The translations under genes and the position numbers were made by a program. The notes under the pieces are model-generated. The model was given only the letters and a program-made list of their open reading frames with translations, made no database searches and was not told where the DNA came from. DNA of 64,000 bases from Terrihalobacillus insolitus (lineage in GTDB: Bacteria; Bacillota; Bacilli; Bacillales; Amphibacillaceae): positions 61,954 to 125,953 of the forward strand of contig NZ_JAMQKB010000009.1 of the NCBI RefSeq assembly GCF_028416575.1, read 5' to 3'. Positions 27,541 to 36,966 of this stretch are shown here, piece after piece (the stretch's first letter is position 1; each line of letters begins with the position of its first letter).

Positions 27541-29166
27541 TTGGAATACAATGTTCAAGAAATGTTATTTGAGTTTATCGGCGGTCTGGGTATTTTCCTA
27601 TTGGGTATTAAGTACATGGGTGAAGGGCTGCAAAAGTCTGCTGGAGATCGTCTTAAAGATATACTTGACCGCTTTACAAGTAACCCAATTATGGGCGTTT
27701 TTGCAGGCCTCCTTGTCACCATCTTAATACAAAGTAGTTCTGGTACGACTGTTCTGACTGTCGGTTTGGTGAATGCTGGGTTTATGACACTTAGACAAGC
27801 AATCGGCGTCATTATGGGAGCCAATATCGGAACAACTGTTACTGCATTTATTATTGGTATTGATATTCAGGCATATGCCTTGCCAATCTTAGCAGTTGGT
27901 GCACTCTTACTTTTCTTCTTTAAAAATAATAGAATAACGAATATTGGACAAACCCTTTTTGGTTTCGGATCCCTTTTTTATGGTCTAGAACTGATGGGAA
28001 GCGGGATGAAGCCGTTACGATATGTTGAATCTTTTCAAGATTTAACGGTAAGTATGAGTGACAATCCAGTTCTTGGTGTTGTGGTTGGAACAATATTCAC
28101 CGTTGTAGTTCAAAGCTCAAGTGCCACAATTGGGATTCTTCAAAGTTTGTTTGAACAAGGGGCTATAGATATAAATGCTGCCTTACCAGTTCTGTTTGGA
28201 GATAATATCGGTACAACGATTACTGCAGTATTAGCAGCTATCGGTGCAAGTGTGGCAGCAAAAAGAGCTGCATTAACACATGTTATATTTAATGTTGTGG
28301 GTTCTACAGTTTTTTTACTTTTCTTAGGGTTATATACTGCATTTATTGGGTATTTACAGACGGAACTAGGTCTAAGTGATAAAATGACGATTGCTTTTGC
28401 GCATGGGATTTTTAACGTAACCAATACGGTTGTCCAACTTCCATTTATTGCAGGTTTGGCTCTGATCGTCACCAAGCTAATTCCAGGTGAAGATTCTATT
28501 GTAGAATACAAGCCAATGCATCTAGATCCTATATTTATACAACAATCCCCATCGGTTGCACTAGATCAAGCAAAAGAAGAAGTTATTCGTATGGGAGAGT
28601 ATGCAACCAAGGGGCTTGAAGAAACAAGTTTATATTTGAATAACAACCAAAGAAAGCACGCGGATGTCGCATTACAAATCGAAGGTGCGTTAAACAATTT
28701 GGATCGAAAAATCACGGATTATTTAGTGGAACTGTCGGGTACCTCTTTTTCCGACGCAGAGAGTACAAAACACTCCGCATTAATGGATTCAGTAAGGGAT
28801 ATTGAGCGAATTGGCGATCATTTTGAAAATATAGTAGAACTTATTGATTACAAAATTTCAAACAAGGTGCTGATCACAGAACAAGCACAAGACGATCTAA
28901 ATGAAATGTTTGATTTAACGATTATTACCGTAAAACAGGCATTGAAGTCACTTGAGAGTATGGATAGGGAGGCAGCCTTAGCGGTTATGCAAAAAGAAGA
29001 TAAAATAGACCAGATGGAGCGAGCATTTCGAAAAAAACACATTATTCGTTTGAATGAAGGTCTGTGCACTGGTCCAGCAGGTATTGTTTTTGTAGATATC
29101 ATTAGTAATCTAGAACGTGTTGGAGATCACGCGGTTAATATCGCGGAAGAAGTATTAGGCGAATAA
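27541..29166 (+). CDS. Na+/phosphate symporter (NptA/PNaS family) with PhoU-like tail
   Basis: 541 residues. The first 320 form the duplicated PNaS membrane core; each half has a QSSS motif (QSSSGTT at about 64-70 and QSSSATI at about 190). The last 200 residues are helical and PhoU-like, including ERIGDHFENIVELI and ERVGDHAVNIAEEV, the classic E-R-x-G-D-H repeats. It probably imports phosphate with sodium. TTG start, with AAGGGA upstream. The separate Pst system lies 6 kb downstream. Confidence 0.9.
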   Translation: MEYNVQEMLFEFIGGLGIFLLGIKYMGEGLQKSAGDRLKDILDRFTSNPIMGVFAGLLVTILIQSSSGTTVLTVGLVNAGFMTLRQAIGVIMGANIGTTVTAFIIGIDIQAYALPILAVGALLLFFFKNNRITNIGQTLFGFGSLFYGLELMGSGMKPLRYVESFQDLTVSMSDNPVLGVVVGTIFTVVVQSSSATIGILQSLFEQGAIDINAALPVLFGDNIGTTITAVLAAIGASVAAKRAALTHVIFNVVGSTVFLLFLGLYTAFIGYLQTELGLSDKMTIAFAHGIFNVTNTVVQLPFIAGLALIVTKLIPGEDSIVEYKPMHLDPIFIQQSPSVALDQAKEEVIRMGEYATKGLEETSLYLNNNQRKHADVALQIEGALNNLDRKITDYLVELSGTSFSDAESTKHSALMDSVRDIERIGDHFENIVELIDYKISNKVLITEQAQDDLNEMFDLTIITVKQALKSLESMDREAALAVMQKEDKIDQMERAFRKKHIIRLNEGLCTGPAGIVFVDIISNLERVGDHAVNIAEEVLGE

Positions 29167-29183
29167 GAAAATTCCACGATAAT

Positions 29184-29404
29184 AGAGGATGTTCAAAAAG
29201 TCACCAAATGATAAGCGGCGCATCTCGGGGCCACACGATGTGGGTCATACAGGCGTTGCCACAGGACGTGGCGGTCTTAGCCTGTATTCCTTAAATGGCT
29301 TGTTTTTCCGTTGCTCATGTATCTGAAACCATACATTCCGCTACTCAAAACTACGCTGCCTCGACCTGCTTGCTTCTAATTTGCCGATTTTTTGAACACG
29401 CACT
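29184..29404. repeat. Palindromic repeat element, full-size copy B
   Basis: 221 bp, bounded by AGAGGATGTTCAAAAAGTC and GATTTTTTGAACACGCACT; GTTCAAAAA and TTTTTTGAAC form inverted ends. Inside are three stem-loops: CCACA/TGTGG (29231-29243), GCCAC/GTGGC (29258-29272), and an outer stem ATACAGGC/GCCTGTAT (29247-29254 with 29280-29287) that encloses the second. No reading frame. It lies between the symporter gene and the tRNA operon. It is MITE-like, but no target duplication is visible. Confidence 0.75.
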
Positions 29405-29422
29405 AATAGAGACATCATACCA

Positions 29423-29466
29423 TGTATAAAAAGGGAGTTGAAAGCGACCTTTTTATACATCCTCTT
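29423..29466 (+). terminator. Terminator-like hairpin before the tRNA operon
   Basis: A 12-bp stem TGTATAAAAAGG/CCTTTTTATACA with a 13-base loop and TCCTCTTT tail. It would end transcription from the symporter gene. Apart from the repeat, this hairpin and the two promoters, the 493-base gap is empty. Confidence 0.65.
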
Positions 29467-29496
29467 TCATTAATTTGATTATTACAGAAAAATGTC

Positions 29497-29525
29497 TTGA
29501 ATGGGTGGTGGGGATGTGCTATATT
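29497..29525 (+). promoter_or_regulatory. tRNA operon promoter P1
   Basis: TTGAAT (29497-29502), a 17-bp spacer and TATATT (29520-29525) with an extended TG element at 29517-29518. Confidence 0.65.
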
Positions 29526-29561
29526 AATTTTGTTGCTTTCAAATTAGAATTAAAAAAAGTA

Positions 29562-29590
29562 TTGACGGTGTGTGTTGGTTGTGATATATT
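29562..29590 (+). promoter_or_regulatory. tRNA operon promoter P2
   Basis: TTGACG (29562-29567), a 17-bp spacer and TATATT (29585-29590) with extended TG at 29582-29583. It is 65 bp downstream of P1, a tandem arrangement common for stable RNA operons. Confidence 0.8.
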
Positions 29591-29659
29591 ATATTCTGTC
29601 GCTAAATAATAGGGACATGCATAGATTGGTTTATAAGTACATATTCACTAACTTATTAT

Positions 29660-29734
29660 TCCACAGTAGCTCAGTGGTAGAGCAATCGGCTGTTAACCGA
29701 TCGGTCGTAGGTTCGAATCCTACCTGTGGAGCCA
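29660..29734 (+). tRNA. tRNA-Asn (GTT)
   Basis: 75 bases with encoded CCA. The acceptor TCCACAG pairs with CTGTGGA; the anticodon GTT is at 29692-29694; the T arm GGTTCGAATCC is standard. First gene of the six-tRNA operon. Confidence 0.97.
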
Positions 29735-29737
29735 TAT

Positions 29738-29814
29738 GGCGGTGTAGCTCAGCTGGCGAGAGCGTACGGTTCATACCCGTGAGGTCGTGGGTTCGATCCC
29801 CTCCACCGCTACCA
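29738..29814 (+). tRNA. tRNA-Met (CAT), elongator
   Basis: 77 bases with encoded CCA. The anticodon CAT is at 29772-29774. The sequence matches Bacillus elongator Met rather than initiator (no run of three G-C pairs in the anticodon stem). The T stem reads GTGGG against CCCTC, leaving a T-T mismatch at the second pair, which is unusual. Confidence 0.93.
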
Positions 29815-29828
29815 ATTTATTAGGTGAT

Positions 29829-29905
29829 GGCGGTCGTGGCGAAGTGGTTAACGCACCGGATTGTGGTTCCGGCATACGTGGGTTCGATCCCCACCGGTCG
29901 CCCCA
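29829..29905 (+). tRNA. tRNA-His (GTG)
   Basis: 77 bases with encoded CCA. The anticodon GTG is at 29863-29865. The extra 5' G(-1) needed for histidine identity is encoded at 29829 and faces the C discriminator. Confidence 0.96.
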
Positions 29906-29931
29906 TTGAATATGAAAAACATGTCTTAAAC

Positions 29932-30008
29932 GGACCCTTAGCTCAGCTGGTTAGAGCTATCGGCTCATAACCGATCGGTCGCAGGTTCGAGTCCTGCAGG
30001 GTCCACCA
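29932..30008 (+). tRNA. tRNA-Ile2 (CAT, lysidine-modified)
   Basis: 77 bases with encoded CCA. The anticodon CAT is at 29965-29967, but the acceptor GGACCCT/AGGGTCC and body match the Ile2 tRNA of Bacilli, in which C34 is changed to lysidine by TilS to read AUA. It is distinct from the Met tRNA in the same cluster. Confidence 0.85.
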
Positions 30009-30020
30009 TATTTTTTTTGC

Positions 30021-30113
30021 GGAGGAGTACCCAAGTCTGGCTGAAGGGAGCGGTCTTGAAAACCGCCAGGAGCTTCACGGCTCGCGGGGGTTCGAATCCC
30101 TCCTCCTCCGCCA
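30021..30113 (+). tRNA. tRNA-Ser (TGA)
   Basis: 93 bases with a long variable arm (GGAGCTTCACGGCTC region) and encoded CCA. The anticodon TGA is at 30057-30059. Class II tRNA. Confidence 0.96.
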
Positions 30114-30202
30114 TACATAATTTAAAGAGCACAAAGCATCATCGAATAAGCTTCGAAACAAGATAATGAGCGAGACCTAAATAAACTCTAATTTCTAAAT
30201 AA

Positions 30203-30278
<76 letters not shown>

Positions 30279-30285
30279 TTTATGG

Positions 30286-30313
30286 ATAAGCATATGTTGT
30301 GCTTATTTTTTTT
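30286..30313 (+). terminator. Terminator of the tRNA operon
   Basis: A 7-bp stem ATAAGCA/TGCTTAT with a 7-base loop and a run of eight or more T. Confidence 0.82.
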
Positions 30314-30428
30314 GTTTTCTTAATGCATATAGTTTGCAGATATACGATTGCTTTGATAATCTTACATTAAAAGGATAAACATTCCTAATGTTTTTCTTTT
30401 TTACATATTTAAAAAGGAGGAATTGTAA

Positions 30429-31040
30429 ATGGCAAAATTTGAATTACCAGAATTACCTTATGCGTATGATGCGCTTGAGCCTCATATTGATAAGGAGACC
30501 ATGAATATTCACCACACGAAACACCACAATACGTATGTAACAAAGCTAAATGGTGCTTTGGAAGGACATAGTGATTTACAAAACAAATCTCTAGAGGATC
30601 TACTTGGTAACCTAAACGATGTTCCAGAAGACATTCGTACAGCTGTTAGAAATAACGGTGGCGGACATGCCAATCACAGCCTTTTCTGGACAGTGCTTTC
30701 ACCAAACGGTGGTGGCGAGCCATCAGGTGAATTAGCTTCAAAAATTAACGACAAATTCGGAAGCCTTGATTCTTTTAAAGAAACGTTCGCGAGTGCTGCA
30801 GCAGGCCGCTTTGGTTCTGGTTGGGCATGGTTAATTGTGAACAATGGTGAACTTGAAGTGACGAGCACACCAAATCAAGATACACCAGTAATGGAAGGTA
30901 AAACGCCAATTCTTGGTTTAGATGTATGGGAGCATGCTTATTACCTTAATTACCAAAACAGACGCCCAGATTACATTGCGGCATTTTGGAATGTTGTAAA
31001 CTGGGATGAAGTAGCAAAGCGTTATGAGGCTGCAAAATAA
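30429..31040 (+). CDS. sodA: Superoxide dismutase (Mn)
   Basis: 203 residues. SodA removes superoxide in the cytoplasm. Metal ligands are visible in [13 protein letters not shown] (His about 27), [11 protein letters not shown] (His about 82) and [20 protein letters not shown] (Asp about 164, His about 168). The Gly and Gln pattern near GGGHANH is that of Mn enzymes. The RBS AAAGGAGG is strong. It is followed by its own terminator, so it is monocistronic. Confidence 0.96.
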   Translation: MAKFELPELPYAYDALEPHIDKETMNIHHTKHHNTYVTKLNGALEGHSDLQNKSLEDLLGNLNDVPEDIRTAVRNNGGGHANHSLFWTVLSPNGGGEPSGELASKINDKFGSLDSFKETFASAAAGRFGSGWAWLIVNNGELEVTSTPNQDTPVMEGKTPILGLDVWEHAYYLNYQNRRPDYIAAFWNVVNWDEVAKRYEAAK

Positions 31041-31053
31041 AAATTACGAATTC

Positions 31054-31086
31054 AGACCCAAGTGTTGATTAGACACTTGGGTCTTT
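31054..31086 (+). terminator. Terminator after sodA
   Basis: A 12-bp stem AGACCCAAGTGT/ACACTTGGGTCT with a 7-base loop and TTTT tail. Confidence 0.85.
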
Positions 31087-31191
31087 TGATGTCTACGCAG
31101 CAATACATAATGTGGAATTTAGAACATCCTTTTAATGAATATCTCCACTACCTTTTGAAAACAATAAAGGGTAGAAAAGGAGACGGGAAAT

Positions 31192-32481
31192 ATGAAAAAA
31201 TTAGCTGCGTTATTAGGTGATATTGAAATAGATCGAGATCTAAAATTGCTATTAACAATAGGTGGATTATATTCACTTGGTATATTTTTGTCGAACACAT
31301 TTGTTAACATCTATTTATGGAAGCAATCTGGTGAGTATGTTTCGTTGGCCGCATATAACATAGCTGTTTATATCATGCAGCCTTTAACCTTTATTTTAGC
31401 GGGAAGATGGGCAAAGAAAGTAGACAGAGTGATTGTATTACGATTAGGGGTGATTTTCTTATCCCTATTTTTTATGACAGTCTTACTTGCTGGTGAAAAG
31501 GCTGCAACTTACAATGTGTTACTTGGTGCTTTGTTAGGAATTGGGTACGGATTTTATTGGTTGGCTTATAATGTACTTACATTTGAAGTAACGGAACCAG
31601 AAACAAGAGATTTTTTTAACGGATTTCTTGGCTTGCTCCAATCATTTGGTGGAATGATTGGTCCAATCCTTGCAGGGTATATTATTTCAAGAATGGACAG
31701 TTTTCAAGGATATACCATTATATTTAGTATTTCTTTTAGCCTTTTTGTTTTAGCAGTTATTTGTACGATGTTTTTAAAAAGAAGATCAGCAGAGGGAGTC
31801 TTTTCATACAGGCGTATTATAACAGAGCGGAAACATAACGCTAATTGGAAACGAATCCTTTATGCTCATACCTTTCAAGGGTTAAGAGAAGGGATATTTG
31901 TTTTTGTAATCTCCGTTTGGGTGTTTGTTACGACCCAAAGTGAATTTGCCCTTGGTACATTCAATTTGATTTTCTCAGGCTTTTCCTTTTTGTTTTATCT
32001 CTTAGCAACAAAGTTTATTAAGCCACATATGAGAAAAGGCTCCATTTTTGTTGGAGGACTCTCTCTTTATTTGTCGATCTATCTTATTTTAATTCATATG
32101 AGTTATCCAACATTACTTATCTATGCAGCTTTAATTGGGATATCGTATCCCATTTTATACGTACCATATTTTTCTATGTCCTTTGATGTGATCGGAAAGG
32201 CGTGGAAGGCTGGAGAGATGAGAATTGAATATATCGTCGTGAGAGAATTATTTTTGAATGTAGGGCGTGTGTTTTCAATAGGAATCTTTTTGATTGCAAT
32301 TTCTATCTTTTCAGCTGAAACAATTATTCCGTATTTGCTCATGATTTTTGGTGCAGGTCATTTCATTATTTACTTCTTCGTAAAAGATATAAACCTTGAA
32401 CCAAAAAAAGAACATTCCAAACAGAAACAGAAGCAGAATGTTTTTGTGAAAAATGAATTGGTGGATGAAGAAAATCGATAA
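31192..32481 (+). CDS. yqgE: Major facilitator superfamily transporter (YqgE)
   Basis: 429 residues with about 12 membrane segments and a charged C-terminal tail. The MFS loop after helix 2 reads GRWAKKVDR (about 67-75). Position between sodA and the PBP2A gene matches B. subtilis yqgE. The substrate is unknown. RBS AAAGGAGA. Confidence 0.82.
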   Translation: MKKLAALLGDIEIDRDLKLLLTIGGLYSLGIFLSNTFVNIYLWKQSGEYVSLAAYNIAVYIMQPLTFILAGRWAKKVDRVIVLRLGVIFLSLFFMTVLLAGEKAATYNVLLGALLGIGYGFYWLAYNVLTFEVTEPETRDFFNGFLGLLQSFGGMIGPILAGYIISRMDSFQGYTIIFSISFSLFVLAVICTMFLKRRSAEGVFSYRRIITERKHNANWKRILYAHTFQGLREGIFVFVISVWVFVTTQSEFALGTFNLIFSGFSFLFYLLATKFIKPHMRKGSIFVGGLSLYLSIYLILIHMSYPTLLIYAALIGISYPILYVPYFSMSFDVIGKAWKAGEMRIEYIVVRELFLNVGRVFSIGIFLIAISIFSAETIIPYLLMIFGAGHFIIYFFVKDINLEPKKEHSKQKQKQNVFVKNELVDEENR

Positions 32482-32509
32482 CAAGGTATAGAGGTGAATA
32501 ACGAATCCA

Positions 32510-32518
32510 TGTTATAAT
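32510..32518 (+). promoter_or_regulatory. Extended -10 promoter before pbpA
   Basis: TGTTATAAT (32510-32518) gives a perfect TATAAT with an upstream TG; no good -35 is seen. It would place the start about 25 bases before the gene. Confidence 0.5.
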
Positions 32519-32549
32519 GAAGGGAAGTTTGTGAGAAAAAGGTGATGAC

Positions 32550-34688
32550 ATGGGAAAGAAGAAAAAAAAGAAATTTCAGCAGCTTCCCTTTCGCTTAAAT
32601 ATTTTATTTTTTATCGTATTTTTGCTTTTTTCTACACTTATCATCCAACTAGGTGTAGTTCAAATTTTGTTTGGAGAAGATGCACAGGATAAAATTAATG
32701 CAACAGAAAATCAAACTACCTATAACCCTGTACCAAGGGGAGAAATGTACGATCGTTTTGGGAGATTGGTACTAAAGAACGAAGCAACTAGGGCAATCAC
32801 GTATACGCCGCCAAAGGGTGGTGCATCTGCGGAAGAAAAAGTAACGATTGCTGAACGGTTAGCAGAGCTGATCGACATAAAGAATCCAGAAGATAAGGTG
32901 ACAGAAAGAGATAAAAAAGAGTACTGGTACGTTCTAAATCAGGATGAAGCAAACAGTAGGCTTACAGCAGAAGAAAAAGAGTTAGAAATTGCTGAGCAGT
33001 ACCAAGCGACCTTAGACAAAATTACACAGTCAGATATTCGTTATCTTGATGATAACGAAGATTTGCTAGAAGTCATCGCAATTAAAAAACAACTTGATCG
33101 AGCCTATGAATTAGCACCTTATATTGTAAAAAATACAGATGTAACGGCAGAGGAATACGCTAAAGTAGCGGAACATCTTAATGAATTACCAGGCATAGAC
33201 GTGCCTGCAGACTGGAAACGTCAGCCAGTATATGGTTTTACCTTTAAAAACTTTATAGGGAGTATAATGGAAGGTATTCCGAGTGACAACACAGATTATT
33301 ATCTTGCTCGCGGCTATAGTAGGAGCGATCGTATTGGTGACACTGGGCTGGAAAATCAATATGAAAATGTACTTCGTGGCATGAAGGAACAGATCCAATA
33401 CACAACAAATAAAAGTGGTAATGTAGTCGATTCAGAAGTGAAACTTAAGGGCACACAAGGTAACGATTTAGTTTTATCTGTTGATATAGAGCTCCAACAA
33501 GAAGTGGATAAAATTGTAAAGGAAGAATTGCAGACTGCAATTGAAATGTATCCGTATCAAAATCGATTTATGAAGGATGCATTAGTGGCGATGTTAAATC
33601 CAAAAACAGGCGAAATCCTTGCCCTTTCTGGTCAACGCTTTAATCGTGAAACCAATGAATATGAAGATAACTCTTTTCGTGTACTATATGATGCACATCG
33701 ACCGGGTTCTGCGATAAAAGGAGCTACTGTATTATCTGGACTTCAATCAGGTGTTATAACACCAGGTCAACAATTTTATGACCGACCGATCAAAATCAAA
33801 GGAACACCAGAGAAAAGTTCGTACCGTTCCCTTGGTACGGTTAATGACATCGATGCACTAAAACGCTCTTCTAACGTATACATGTTTTACATTGCGATGC
33901 GCTTAGGGGGAGAATTCAATTATCAGTACAATAAATCGATTTCCTATAATCCAGATTCGTTTCAGGAAATACGAAACTATTTTAGTCAATTTGGGTTAGG
34001 AGTAGAAACAGGGATTGACTACCCGTATGAGAGCACTGGCTACAAAGGAAGTAATCCTGCAGCTGGTAATCTGTTGGACTTTGCCATTGGACAATACGAC
34101 ACCTATACAACGATGCAGTTGGCACAATATATATCAACGATAGCAAATGATGGGTATCGCATTCGACCACGCCTCGTAAAAGAAGTACGAAAGCCAACTG
34201 TTTACAATGATAAATTAGGCGCTGTGCTAAAAAGCTATAACCCAGAAGTAATGAATCGAATCGATATGGATCAATCCTATATTGACCGAGTTCAGGAAGG
34301 GTTCTATAAAGTGTACCAAGAAAGTGGTGGCACAGCTTATAGCTATTTTAATGATGCACCGTACGATCCTGCTGGAAAAACGGGAACAGCTGAAAACGAG
34401 GTGTATGTGGATGGGAAAAAGTATAATACAGAAAACCTAACACTAGTCGGATATGCCCCATACGATAATCCAGAAGTTGCTTTTGCTGTAGTTGTCCCTA
34501 ATACTGGTGCCATTTCAGGACAATACCCTATTAATCATAAAATAGGCAGAGGAATATTGGACGCTTATTTTAACCTTAAAGCGGAACGAGATGAAAATGG
34601 CGTAAATATGAACTTACAAGAACAAGAACAGAACGAAGAAACTGGTGATGAAACGGCAAGCAAAGAAGAGAATAGTGAGAGTGAGTAA
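32550..34688 (+). CDS. pbpA: Penicillin-binding protein 2A, class B transpeptidase
   Basis: 712 residues. N-terminal cytoplasmic Lys-rich start and one membrane helix (about 18-40), then the dimerisation domain ([17 protein letters not shown], about 55-71) and the transpeptidase. The active motifs are intact: S387-x-x-K390 (SAIK), S440-S441-N442, and K610-T611-G612. The acidic, Glu/Asn-rich tail is low complexity. PBP2A cross-links side-wall peptidoglycan in rod-shaped cells. Position matches B. subtilis pbpA (yqgF) before pst. Confidence 0.95.
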   Translation: MGKKKKKKFQQLPFRLNILFFIVFLLFSTLIIQLGVVQILFGEDAQDKINATENQTTYNPVPRGEMYDRFGRLVLKNEATRAITYTPPKGGASAEEKVTIAERLAELIDIKNPEDKVTERDKKEYWYVLNQDEANSRLTAEEKELEIAEQYQATLDKITQSDIRYLDDNEDLLEVIAIKKQLDRAYELAPYIVKNTDVTAEEYAKVAEHLNELPGIDVPADWKRQPVYGFTFKNFIGSIMEGIPSDNTDYYLARGYSRSDRIGDTGLENQYENVLRGMKEQIQYTTNKSGNVVDSEVKLKGTQGNDLVLSVDIELQQEVDKIVKEELQTAIEMYPYQNRFMKDALVAMLNPKTGEILALSGQRFNRETNEYEDNSFRVLYDAHRPGSAIKGATVLSGLQSGVITPGQQFYDRPIKIKGTPEKSSYRSLGTVNDIDALKRSSNVYMFYIAMRLGGEFNYQYNKSISYNPDSFQEIRNYFSQFGLGVETGIDYPYESTGYKGSNPAAGNLLDFAIGQYDTYTTMQLAQYISTIANDGYRIRPRLVKEVRKPTVYNDKLGAVLKSYNPEVMNRIDMDQSYIDRVQEGFYKVYQESGGTAYSYFNDAPYDPAGKTGTAENEVYVDGKKYNTENLTLVGYAPYDNPEVAFAVVVPNTGAISGQYPINHKIGRGILDAYFNLKAERDENGVNMNLQEQEQNEETGDETASKEENSESE

Positions 34689-34697
34689 TATAGGAGT

Positions 34698-34732
34698 ACC
34701 CTTAGTGAAGTTCATTCACTAGGGCTTTTTTT
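34698..34732 (+). terminator. Terminator after pbpA
   Basis: A stem CCCTTAGTGAA/TTCACTAGGG with a short loop and seven T. Confidence 0.85.
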
Positions 34733-34818
34733 ATGTAAGGTGGTTGAGTATAAATCTGTCTTGCTTGAACAATTTAAATAGTAAAGTCAAGTGAATTCAT
34801 AAGGAGTTTTTGTCGAAA

Positions 34819-34872
34819 TTTACACTTTCTTAACATTGACTTAACTATAAGTTAAAACTAGTACGTTATGAT
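34819..34872 (+). promoter_or_regulatory. PhoP box and promoter of the pst operon
   Basis: Four TT(A/T)AC-like hexamers in direct repeat, each separated by 5 bp: TTTACA (34819), TTAACA (34830), TTAACT (34841) and TTAAAA (34852). This is the PhoP binding pattern (TTAACA-like repeats with 4-6 bp spacing). A -10-like TATGAT is at 34867-34872. It predicts strong induction under phosphate starvation by PhoPR. Confidence 0.88.
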
Positions 34873-34930
34873 GTTAGGGAAGGTTGGTTAAGTTGACTTT
34901 TCGAAATTATAATTTGTAGGGGGAAAAAAC

Positions 34931-35839
34931 ATGAAGAAAATGAAACAATTTATCCTTGCAGCTCTATTTTTATTATCTATTGGAGTATTAGCAGCATGTG
35001 GTTCTGGAGAAGAAAATAACGATGGACAAGAAAACAGCGACTCTGAAGATAGTGTTTCTGGTTCCATCGTAATATCAGGTTCTAGTGCAATGCAACCCCT
35101 TGCGGCAGCAGCTGCAGAACAATTTACAAATGAAAACCCTGGAGCCGACATTCAAGTGAATGCTGGTGGTTCTGGAACAGGACTAAGTCAGGTTTCTGAA
35201 GGCTCTGTTGATATTGGAAACTCAGATGTGTTTGCAGAAGAAAAAGACGGTATTCCAGCAGATGAATTAGTTGATCATAAGGTTGCAGTAGTTGGAATTA
35301 CTGCTGCGGTCAATCCCGAAGTCGGAATTGACAATTTGAGTAAAGAAGATTTAATAAAAGTATTTACTGGTGAAATCACAAACTGGAGTGAAGTTGGTGG
35401 TGCTGATCAAGAAATTACATTAGTAAACAGACCTGATTCTTCTGGTACCCGAGCAACTTTCGTTAATTTCGGTTTAGACGGTGCAACTCCAGCAGAGGGG
35501 ATAACACAGGATTCCTCTAACACTGTTAAAAAGATTATAGGTGAAACACCGGGCGCTATCGGTTATCTAGCATTTTCATACTTCACAGACGATTCCGTAA
35601 CCCCTATAGCGATTGATGGTGTCAAGGCAACAGATGAAAATGTACAAAGTGGAGCATTCCCAATTTGGGCATACGAGCACTCTTATACGAAAGGGGAACC
35701 AACTGGGTTAGCGAAACAATTCCTAGACTATTTAATGAGTGATGAAATACAGGAAGGACTGGTTTCCGAACAAGGATACATTGCGGCTACAAAAATGCAA
35801 GTAGAACGTGATGAAGAGGGAAATCAAACCGACAAGTAA
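34931..35839 (+). CDS. pstS: Phosphate-binding lipoprotein PstS
   Basis: 302 residues. The signal peptide ends in the lipobox LAAC with Cys23 as lipidation site, followed by an acidic spacer. The mature part has the phosphate-binding pattern ISGSSAMQPLA (about 54-64) and NRPDSSGTRATF (about 166-177). It captures phosphate outside the cell and delivers it to PstCA. A PhoP box lies upstream. A hairpin after the gene probably lowers expression of pstCAB relative to pstS, the usual arrangement. Confidence 0.96.
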   Translation: MKKMKQFILAALFLLSIGVLAACGSGEENNDGQENSDSEDSVSGSIVISGSSAMQPLAAAAAEQFTNENPGADIQVNAGGSGTGLSQVSEGSVDIGNSDVFAEEKDGIPADELVDHKVAVVGITAAVNPEVGIDNLSKEDLIKVFTGEITNWSEVGGADQEITLVNRPDSSGTRATFVNFGLDGATPAEGITQDSSNTVKKIIGETPGAIGYLAFSYFTDDSVTPIAIDGVKATDENVQSGAFPIWAYEHSYTKGEPTGLAKQFLDYLMSDEIQEGLVSEQGYIAATKMQVERDEEGNQTDK

Positions 35840-35864
35840 ATTTTTAAAAAACAAATAATTTTTC

Positions 35865-35899
35865 AGGGTAAATGTTTACATGCTATACATTTACCCTCT
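35865..35899 (+). terminator. Hairpin between pstS and pstC (attenuator)
   Basis: An 11-bp perfect stem AGGGTAAATGT/ACATTTACCCT with an 11-base loop and a weak CTTGTT tail. It is likely a partial terminator or mRNA end-stabiliser that keeps PstS in excess. Confidence 0.65.
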
Positions 35900-35913
35900 T
35901 GTTACTTCTATAT

Positions 35914-35932
35914 AGAGGATGTTCAACACGCC
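35914..35932. repeat. Repeat remnant, copy D
   Basis: AGAGGATGTTCAACACGCC joins the left end of the dispersed repeat directly to the right-end sequence (GAACACGC), as if the interior were deleted between the inverted TTCAA/TTGAA sequences. It lies in the pstS-pstC spacer. Confidence 0.5.
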
Positions 35933-36042
35933 AATAAACGTTATATCACATCGATAGAGGATTTTCTTAACCGATAACAAGTCTTATAGTAATACTGTAA
36001 TAATAAAGGAATAGAGCTCAGTTTTAAGGAGTGCGGATTGAA

Positions 36043-36966
36043 ATGGAAAATACAACAACTTCTGCCAGAGAAAGATTAGTGAAGTCAAACAAAAATAAAT
36101 CCAACGGTGAACTAAGGGGCAAAATGATTGTTACATTATCTGCCATTATTATGATCACCGCAACTGTGGCGATCACTGTCTTTTTGGCAACAAAAGGATT
36201 ACAGGCGTTTTTAGTTAACGGTGTAAGTCCAATTGAATTTTTAACGAGTACAGACTGGAATCCAACAGATGAAGGTAATCCAAAATTTGGAGCATTCCCT
36301 TTTATCTATGGCTCATTAGCTGTTACATTGCTATCCGCTTTGATCGCAGCGCCAATTGGAATAGGTGCGGCTATATTCATGACAGAGATTGCACCTGCTT
36401 GGGGAAGAAAAATACTACAGCCTGTTATTGAATTACTAGTTGGTATTCCATCTGTCGTTTATGGATTTATTGGACTAACAGTATTAGTGCCTTTTATAAG
36501 AAATCAATTCGATGGAATAGGGTATAGTTTACTTGCTGGGACAATTGTTCTTTCTGTTATGATCTTGCCTACGATCACAACGATTGCTACAGATGCGATG
36601 GGGACTTTGCCTAGAAATTTGCGAGAGGGTTCTTATGCACTAGGTGCCACAAGGTGGCAGACAATTAGAAAGGTACTTGTTCCTGCAGCATTACCATCAC
36701 TTTTGACTGCCATTGTTTTGGGTATGGCAAGAGCATTCGGTGAAGCGCTAGCGGTTCAAATGGTAATTGGAAATTCCCGAGCTATACCATCTAGTATACT
36801 TGATACATCAGCAACACTAACTTCCATCATTACCTTAAATATGGGATATACAACCTATGGGAGTGTAGAAAACAATACACTGTGGTCAATGGGACTCATT
36901 CTATTAATTATTTCCTTTGTCTTCATTTTAATCATTCGGTATTTGTCATCTAGGAGGAGAATATAA
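36043..36966 (+). CDS. pstC: Phosphate ABC transporter permease PstC
   Basis: 307 residues with six membrane segments. The permease EAA loop is at about 191-215 (LREGSYALGATRWQTIRKV). The ATG at 36043 is preferred to the GTG at 36031, which overlaps the RBS AAGGAG. The stop overlaps the pstA start (TAATG). Confidence 0.93.
   Translation: MENTTTSARERLVKSNKNKSNGELRGKMIVTLSAIIMITATVAITVFLATKGLQAFLVNGVSPIEFLTSTDWNPTDEGNPKFGAFPFIYGSLAVTLLSALIAAPIGIGAAIFMTEIAPAWGRKILQPVIELLVGIPSVVYGFIGLTVLVPFIRNQFDGIGYSLLAGTIVLSVMILPTITTIATDAMGTLPRNLREGSYALGATRWQTIRKVLVPAALPSLLTAIVLGMARAFGEALAVQMVIGNSRAIPSSILDTSATLTSIITLNMGYTTYGSVENNTLWSMGLILLIISFVFILIIRYLSSRRRI

Noticed and set aside
29572..29823. Open frame of 83 codons across the first tRNA genes
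   Set aside because: It reads through tRNA-Asn and tRNA-Met and has no RBS.
33186..33398. Antisense frames within pbpA and many other genes
   Set aside because: They are shadows of strongly supported genes, without RBS or recognisable protein features.
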